The translations under genes and the position numbers were made by a program. From Hemerocallis citrina (lineage: Eukaryota > Streptophyta > Magnoliopsida > Asparagales > Asphodelaceae), in NCBI GenBank assembly GCA_017893485.1, contig CM030360.1, positions 3,393,967-3,457,966 of the forward strand: a stretch of DNA of 64,000 bases. The letters run 5' to 3'. Shown one piece after another: positions 57,923-64,000 of this stretch (the stretch's first letter is position 1; each line of letters starts with the position of its first letter). Below the pieces are notes generated by a model, which searched no databases, was not told where the DNA came from, and saw only the letters and a list, made by a program, of their open reading frames with translations.

Positions 57923-58413
57923 GTCCGGGGGCGGCAGCCCCTGGCTGGGGTCGAGCTGCCAGGTCAGCTCGAAATCAGAAATTTTTTTTTAATTCCAGAA
58001 GACTATCCCTATTCAGAAATCATCGATTTCGAACAACAGATCATATCTTTTAGTCTCTGCCGCCACTGCATCATATACAGTTCCGGAACCATGTATCATA
58101 TACATTCATATCACATCCCAGTTTACAGATCGTGTCCAAACACAATCTGTCCATCAGTTTATATCACCATATAAACCAAACATCATGCATAACATACAAA
58201 ATCGCTTACTGATCAGTCATGGCAGATTGTAAAACATACCTGTATCATCAAATCACAATATATAGCATAACAGAATCATATATAGACATAACATATTATA
58301 ATCGACATATCATATAACCGTATCAAGGCAGATTCATAAAACATGCATACATGCATCGAATGCAGTAAACACGTAACCAAATCAGCCCCTTATACACGCT
58401 GCTCTGATACCAT
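57923..58413 (-). other. Copia 5' leader, part next to the 5' LTR
   Basis: The remainder of the Copia leader, beginning with a second GC block gtccgggggcggcagcccc. It contains a repeated atcatata/catatcat-rich stretch and no ORF of note. Confidence 0.7.
58401..58412 (-). other. Copia primer-binding site
   Basis: Minus strand TGGTATCAGAGC, one base inside the 5' LTR, complementary to initiator tRNA-Met. Confidence 0.9.
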
Positions 58414-59886
58414 TGTTGGGTTTCGGGGCACAAACGCAGCGAAAAAAAAAATCCGAAACCCTAACCCTAGGATCCGTGTACAAGACATGGCTGATTATGG
58501 AGAAACGAAATTTTACCTTTTAAGAGCTTTACGAAGGCTGAAAGATGGAGGTCTAATCACCACGCAACCCTTGTAGCAAGATCTGTGTCTCTAAAGCAGT
58601 CCACACGAACGTCCGATCGTCCAACGATCAAGGGAGCCGGTACTAGCCGATGATGCTTGCCTCTGTCTCTCTCTCTCTCTTGCCTCTCAACAGTTGGAGC
58701 GGCTAGGGTTTTCTATGGAAAACGAATTTGCCAAAAGATAAACCCTAAACCAATACATCTCTATGTATATATAAGAGAGAATGAGGTGGGCTTAACCCTA
58801 ATCGGTTTGGCCAAACTGATTTGGTTTAATGATAACTGATTTGGTTTAATAATTTAAATTCGAATTATACTTTAATTAATCAAGTCCAACTCAATTAAAT
58901 AACTAATTTCGAATTTATAATCATTTAATTTAAATTCCGAATTTAAATTAAAACTCCTTTTAAACGTTCTAAGTGTGTGACCCTTTAGGTTATTATTACG
59001 TTGGCAATAATTTTATTATCTAATAATAAAATTATAAACAATGAGCGGCATCTAGTAATACATCATTGCTACCCAAGTAATAATAATAATTGGTGATTCA
59101 ATTAAACCTTTCGTGACTAATGTCTCCGTGTAATATAATCCTTTTAACCTTGATATTATAGATTAAACTAGAGGCATGGTTCGTGTCATCCTCTTAATAA
59201 TTTAATCTTTATTTTCTTGATCGATGAGTAGACTATTCAAACAAATCAATATTTGAGCATGGCCATGCATTTCATAGTCTCACTCAAACAAGAGGCCGAT
59301 AATATCGCTCCTAAAATTAGGAGGGTTAAATTCCATCTAGATCATTCACATTTCTCACACGATTCATAATGAACCCAATACTATCTTTATCATTACCCGA
59401 TTAAAGATAACTTTTGATAGAATCAAAGTACATTAATTCTCGTGTAGAAATATAATGATTTCAGGTCAGAGGACCATTACACCATTATCACAGTGAGATT
59501 ACTTATGACACTTATCCATGTTGAATCTCACAGTGGGTCTGTCCAGTACAATGTACTCTTACATTTACCTATGTATTGATTTTAGTATCTCTATACTAAT
59601 GACCCATGAGAGGTGGTCATCAATCAATCAACATACTAGTCTCAATGTATTATTACTGTCCTAATTATAATAATACTCGACTAGGGACATTTAAGATTAT
59701 TATACTATATATAATCTCATGTTCATATAGTTCGTATTAATAATCTAAGGACATTTATCATGCTAACATTTATAACGCAGTAAATACGAAGCATAATAAA
59801 TTATTAATATGATCAAATAGAACATAATGTCAATAATACTGATTACATAATATCATTGTATTGCCTCTAGGGCACCTACACTAACA
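58414..59886 (-). repeat. Copia 5' LTR (right copy)
   Basis: 1473 bp; same ends as the left copy, with TATA-like TTATATATA at about 58766-58774 where the left copy has TTATAAATA. Confidence 0.95.
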
Positions 59887-59891
59887 GATCC

Positions 59892-61341
59892 GCCATCCCC
59901 CTCCTCCTTAAAATCCTCCCCTATTCCTCCTCCCCTCCAAATACCTATTCCTCTCCTGATCAAATCCCAAATCTTCCCCACTAATCAAAACAGCCGCCAT
60001 ACTTCTACTTCTTCTCCAACCATCAACCCAATCAACCCCGGCAACACCCACCACTTCAACTTTGGCGACACCACTATTGCCACTGCGGCAACATTAACAT
60101 TAACTACTCAGGTGACTACCAACAACAACAACACCGGCAACTAACAAAAACTTTGAACTCCAGCAACACCCCTGAACTCTCCAAATCAACCTGGACTCTG
60201 GCACCGTCCTCCTCTGACCTCCACACATCCCGGTGCCGCAACAACTCCAAAGTCTATAAACACCACCACATCAACCTGAACCCATCCCCACATCATCTTC
60301 GACCACATCAGCAACCCTGATCAAATCCCAAAAAAAAATTGTCCCTCTGCCCATCGTCGACTGCGGCAAAACCCAACACCCCTAAATCCCCAAAATTCCT
60401 CCTGGTCCCTGACTACAACATCCCTCATCAATCTCCTATTTATCCAGTCGACCCCAATTTCCCCTTCGATTAACGACAATTAGGAGTAACACAATCGGCA
60501 GCGAACAACCCGTCTACCTCGCCATTGACCTCCCATTTCTGACTCCTTATCTCACTCTACTCCCCACTGCTCTTCCATGAAAAATCCCTAGCCACCAATC
60601 TCCACTCTCCTTAAACCCTAATCCACATCCCTATACTAAACCCAATACCCAAACTCGAATCTATAACCAAACTTCTAACCCTCATACCCACTTTTCTTAT
60701 TACCCAAATCCAATCCCTACATACTCGAACCCTAGTATTACCCGAAACCCTATCACCCTATACTCCACCCTATTATCCTATTACCCTTAAATCCTAACCC
60801 TACCCGACCCATTTCCCCACTCCAAACCCTAATACCTGCAACCTATACCCTCTCCAAATCCGACCCACTTACCTAAGAAAAAGACTTTCTTGCAGGTTAT
60901 TCTGCTTCTACAATCCCGCTTCCGCATCCAGATCATCATACAAAATCACACTGATTAATCCACCATGAGTTTGAGAGAGGGAGTTCCCGGCATCATCCCA
61001 GATCACGACATATTTTCAGATCCCAACATACTACTTCCTTCCACTACTACTATTATTTCTCAAGTCAGGGGTGAGATCCCAACATGCGCCAACAGTGCAC
61101 CACTACAACACTACTTCTTCTTCTAATTCTTAGTTCTGGATATGGAGATCTCATCACAGTTCAGGAGATGGAGATCCCGTCACAGTTCTTGATATGGAGA
61201 TTCCAACATGAGCCATCTACTTGAGTGTCTTCCCTACGTCATGCTTCGTCATAAGTGCATCACCGTGTGCAATCTCTGCCACATCAACATCATCAACATT
61301 CCAAACTCATGATGCATGAATCAACTTAGTTTGAGAGAGGG
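59892..61341 (+). other. Interior of small-LTR element, right part
   Basis: C- and A-rich DNA with many accctaa-like words (60600-60850), no gag or pol motif. A tttgagagaggg word at 60971-60982 duplicates the polypurine tract. Two and a half 30-bp repeats of ggagatggagatc...tcacagttc occur at about 61135-61205. Confidence 0.55.
61330..61341 (+). other. Polypurine tract of small-LTR element
   Basis: tttgagagaggg directly precedes the right LTR (tgttagatatt). Confidence 0.75.
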
Positions 61342-61506
61342 TGTTAGATATTAAGTTAGATATTATATTATAAGAGATGTTAGTTTAGTCCCATATCGAA
61401 TAATGTATTGATTTAGTTTTTCTTCTCTCCTATATATAGAATACATATTGTACTTAGTTTATTCAATCAATCAATAAAGTAATTCTTCCCATCCCTAATT
61501 CTAACA
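61342..61506 (+). repeat. Right LTR of small-LTR element
   Basis: 165 bp, begins tgttag and ends ctaaca. Contains tcctatatatagaa, a TATA-like word, at about 61429. Confidence 0.75.
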
Positions 61507-61817
61507 ACATTAATATCACCATTTCCCTTCAATATACCAATGACTGAATTATAAAGGGACTATATCCAAGCATGTAAAATATCTGTAAACAGGAGAAGTC
61601 TTAGCAAACGTACAAAATGATTGAACAAAGAAAGATTAACAAAACAGATAAGTTACAATACTAGTATCTAAAATTTAAACTTAATCAGTTAAGTTACAAT
61701 ACTAACCGATGGGGCCAGAATTTTAGAGCCAACTGTCTGTTGCCTAACTAAATTAATTTGCGCTTGAAGAGCTTCCATCTGCACTTGAAGAGCTACAAAC
61801 TGATCCATCCCCACTGT
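61507..61817. other. Intergenic, no gene
   Basis: AT-rich stretch between the small-LTR element and the Transposase_24 relic. Nothing recognisable. Confidence 0.5.
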
Positions 61818-63104
61818 TTATCTTCCACCGTAAACAGATGCATGAAGACCGAAGACTTGAGAGGGTGTTGGTCCTAAACCCATCCCACGAACACGTCCAG
61901 GGCATTCTTTTCCCATCACTGCAATCATAGCTTGGTGCCGACGTACTAATGAGTCGGAGGAAGCAGTAGAAGACTCAGAGGAACTAGTAGAGATCTCGTG
62001 ATACTTCAATTTGGCCTTAATCTGGAATGGAAGACAAAGTAAAAATTGAAAATACGTTGATGGTTATTGAAGCGAATTAAAAACTTAAAGTTACACTCAT
62101 GTCATATATAAAATTGCCAAGATGTCCTCTGCTGCAGGGGTTGGAAGTGACCCATCTTTTGACCTATGGATAGCGTCAAATATATCTATGTCGTCAATGG
62201 AATCAACACCCAATTCCTCTTCTTATAGATTAATGTGACGCAATTATTATAAACATAAAAAAAAGAAACTGAAACTTACAAAAAACCTCACACTTATCAA
62301 TTTCTCCCAAACTACAACGAAAATCTGTATACTGGCGATGTGCAACACACGTTGTTGTGCTCGACTAGCAACACTATTACCTGACCTTCTATTTATATTT
62401 CAAAAAATTTATAAATTAATTAAAATCATTAAACAAACACTATGAACTCATTAAACATAAATACATGTCCCGTCTCCGAACTTCAGTAGTGAACGAGGAA
62501 TTGCCAATCCGAAGCCTCACCATTAGGGGACACACAATCCTTGCATTATCTGTCTCGGACCTGTTCTTGTTATAAAACGTCCCCTTCAAATCACTTTTGT
62601 GATTTCTCCACTTCTTTGATATAGATTTTTCCACTCAGTTGTCAAGAGAATTCATGTAAGAGAAGTATTGCTGCAAAATAACATTGATTAAATATAATTG
62701 AACACCGATATGCATAAACCAAATTTGAGTAATAATTTTTCATAAATCACTGTTACCTTGATGGTCGAATAGGCAATCGCCTTTTTCGTGTCGGGCACAT
62801 TTGGCCAACTCTCGTAGGACAATAGAACTATGACAGCATTCCTAGCAACTATTCAAATAAATTGTGCCAATTTCCCTGCATTGTCCCCGACTGGTTGTCT
62901 GGTACTATTTGCCTCTTTGACAATCCTTCTGTTGTTATTCATCTTCCACACATTGGGTATCTTTGTGGGTCCTCTTTATTTTTTTACAGTGGGAGTGCTT
63001 CCTTCCCCCACCTCAAGCTGACTATTACTTTGTTCTGGAAGCTGCTACGACTCTTGCCCTTCGTTAACTTCAACTGTGGTGACTCTTTTCTTCATCCTCG
63101 CCAT
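61818..63104 (-). pseudogene. Plant Transposase_24 (Ptta/En/Spm-like) gene, decayed, multi-exon
   Basis: Exon 1 (63104-62757) starts MARMKKR and contains RGPTK, then GDNAGKLAQF and SWPNVP, the usual N-terminal signature of this family. A clear intron (62671-62756; AAG/GTAAC ... TTTTGCAG) leads to exon 2 with KSISKKWRNHKSDLK. Further exon-like pieces carry DWQFLVHY, IFDAIHRSKDGS, and the last exon (about 62022-61818) ends with PGRVRGMGLGPTPSQVFG. Several stops (TAG, TAA and TGA in exon 1; TGA where tryptophan is expected in exon 2) and at least one frameshift show it is dead. It is probably a CACTA-derived gene; no element ends were found. Confidence 0.75.
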
Positions 63105-64000
63105 ATTGTAGCTGTAATATCCATCAGATTAAGATAATTCAAAAAAAAATAAAAAAATAATAAATACAAGTGGTGGATAGAGAGGGGGGGGTGGATAGCA
63201 CTTGGTGTTTAAAGCATGCACGATGAAAGAAGATTTTCATGCTGTGACAATGTCACAAGTTTTGTCAATGTCTATTGTTATCAGTATAGGTCATTTTCAA
63301 AATGATAAGTTATAAAAATAACCAAGTAATTAATTTAATAAAGCTTCTATGTTTGGAGTATCATTATTATTAGAACACTAATTATTTATGAGCTATGAAG
63401 ACAAACGCATCATCATCATATATACAACTCTAATACTTATTAGACTAACTATTCTAATTTTTCATTGGTACTACAAATACCACAACCAATCTGAGACACC
63501 AAAATTGACTAATTTCTAAAAACTCTTCTCCTATGTTACAGTTGTACAATTGTACAAACAACACAAATACACACAGATTTCAGTTTAGGAAGAATCCTAA
63601 ATCAACTAACTTATATAAAAATACATGAAGTAGTCACAAACTTTAAGGTGCTAGAATCTATTAATAATCAAACTCGACATCTCTAATTCGTATTACATGT
63701 TCAAAATCAATTCAATTGTAGTCAAGAATAATAAGTGCACAAAATCAATTCATTTAAATTAAAATTTTCCTTAAAACCCTAAAACTAACAAATCCCAAAA
63801 CAAAATTAACCCTGAAACAACCCTAAAACAATACGAAACCCTAAAACCATAAAATTAACATTAAACTAATTTTACCAAAAAGAATCAGAGGTCATTGGTG
63901 GTGGGAGACACGAGGAATGTCGGGGGACGACGACGGGGGAGGGAGATGGTGGGGGGTCATCGGCTGTGGAAAACTAATTTTTAAAGCGAGTAATGTTTCG
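63105..64000. other. AT-rich intergenic DNA, no gene
   Basis: No coherent coding frame. There is a G run near 63184-63191 and scattered accctaaaa words at 63770-63850. The window ends in this region. Confidence 0.55.

Larger units (their letters stand above)
39136..59886 (-). mobile_element. Copia element, structurally complete, carrying a Tekay insertion
   Basis: LTRs of equal length (1473 bp) at 39136-40608 and 58414-59886 start tgttgg/tgttag and end in caaca/aaca, and gatcc flanks the whole at 39131-39135 and 59887-59891. The Met-tRNA primer-binding site and polypurine tract are intact. One polyprotein frame runs on the minus strand with two nonsense codons. The LTRs differ at about 13 positions, so the insertion is recent. 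Without the 12-kb Tekay element it is about 8.7 kb. Protein motifs resemble the Angela/TAR/Tork group; the exact lineage was not settled. Confidence 0.95.
38419..61506 (+). mobile_element. Small-LTR non-autonomous retroelement hosting the Copia/Tekay nest
   Basis: Two short related LTRs (about 38419-38566 and 61342-61506) share agtcccatatc, tttattcaatcaatca, a polyadenylation-like region and a final ctaaca. A primer-binding site (tggtatcaaagcc) follows the left LTR and a tttgagagaggg tract precedes the right one. Excluding the Copia insertion and one copy of its duplication, the interior is about 2 kb, C/A-rich, with no reverse transcriptase or gag. Size and structure suggest a TRIM/LARD-like non-autonomous Copia-type element. 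No target duplication was identified and the left LTR start is uncertain. Confidence 0.7.

Overview
The window is plant nuclear DNA, most likely from a eudicot: AT-rich and built almost entirely of plant transposable elements (Ty1/Copia, Ty3/Gypsy Tekay and Tat, L1-type LINEs, hAT transposons, a plant Transposase_24/Ptta-En/Spm relic). I found no intact single-copy host gene and no rRNA, genuine tRNA or CRISPR. This reads as a nested-transposon intergenic block. Family calls rest on recognised motifs; element ends rest on repeats read directly in the sequence.

Layout. 1-1349: right part of a Copia LTR, set directly into an old 5'-truncated LINE (1350-3643). 3644-5300: AT-rich DNA without genes. 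5301-6523: non-autonomous hAT-like element with 8-bp target duplications. 8121-20700: an approximately 490-bp tandem duplication whose second copy was split by an 11.6-kb hAT transposon (8938-20496); the hAT transposase gene was split in turn by an 8-kb LINE (about 11131-19197). 21104-23770: a Copia fragment and an LTR-like segment. 24252-35173: a Tat-type Gypsy element that has lost almost all of pol but keeps an antisense, three-exon gene with its own TATA box. 35412-35689: a small hAT MITE. 36580-38227: an ORF-less non-LTR retroelement with a 15-bp target duplication. 38419-61506: a small-LTR non-autonomous retroelement, interrupted by a 20.7-kb Copia element (39136-59886), interrupted in turn by a 12-kb Tekay chromovirus (45849-57922). 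61818-63104: a Transposase_24-type pseudogene. 63105-64000: no gene seen.

The nest gives a relative history. The Copia LTR pair differs at about 13 of 1473 positions, and the Tekay pair inside it at about 20 of 3421 plus one 1-bp indel, so the inner element is younger, as expected. Most large ORFs are nearly complete but carry one or two nonsense codons or a 1-nt frameshift, so these look like recent copies just past loss of function.

Most interesting: (i) an 87-nt GT-AG intron between Tekay gag and pol that contains the gag stop, so splicing would switch Gag to Gag-Pol; (ii) an extra acidic/coiled-coil ORF upstream of Tekay gag; (iii) two tRNA-like box A/box B/oligo-T units in each Tekay LTR; (iv) the antisense spliced gene in the pol-deleted Tat element.
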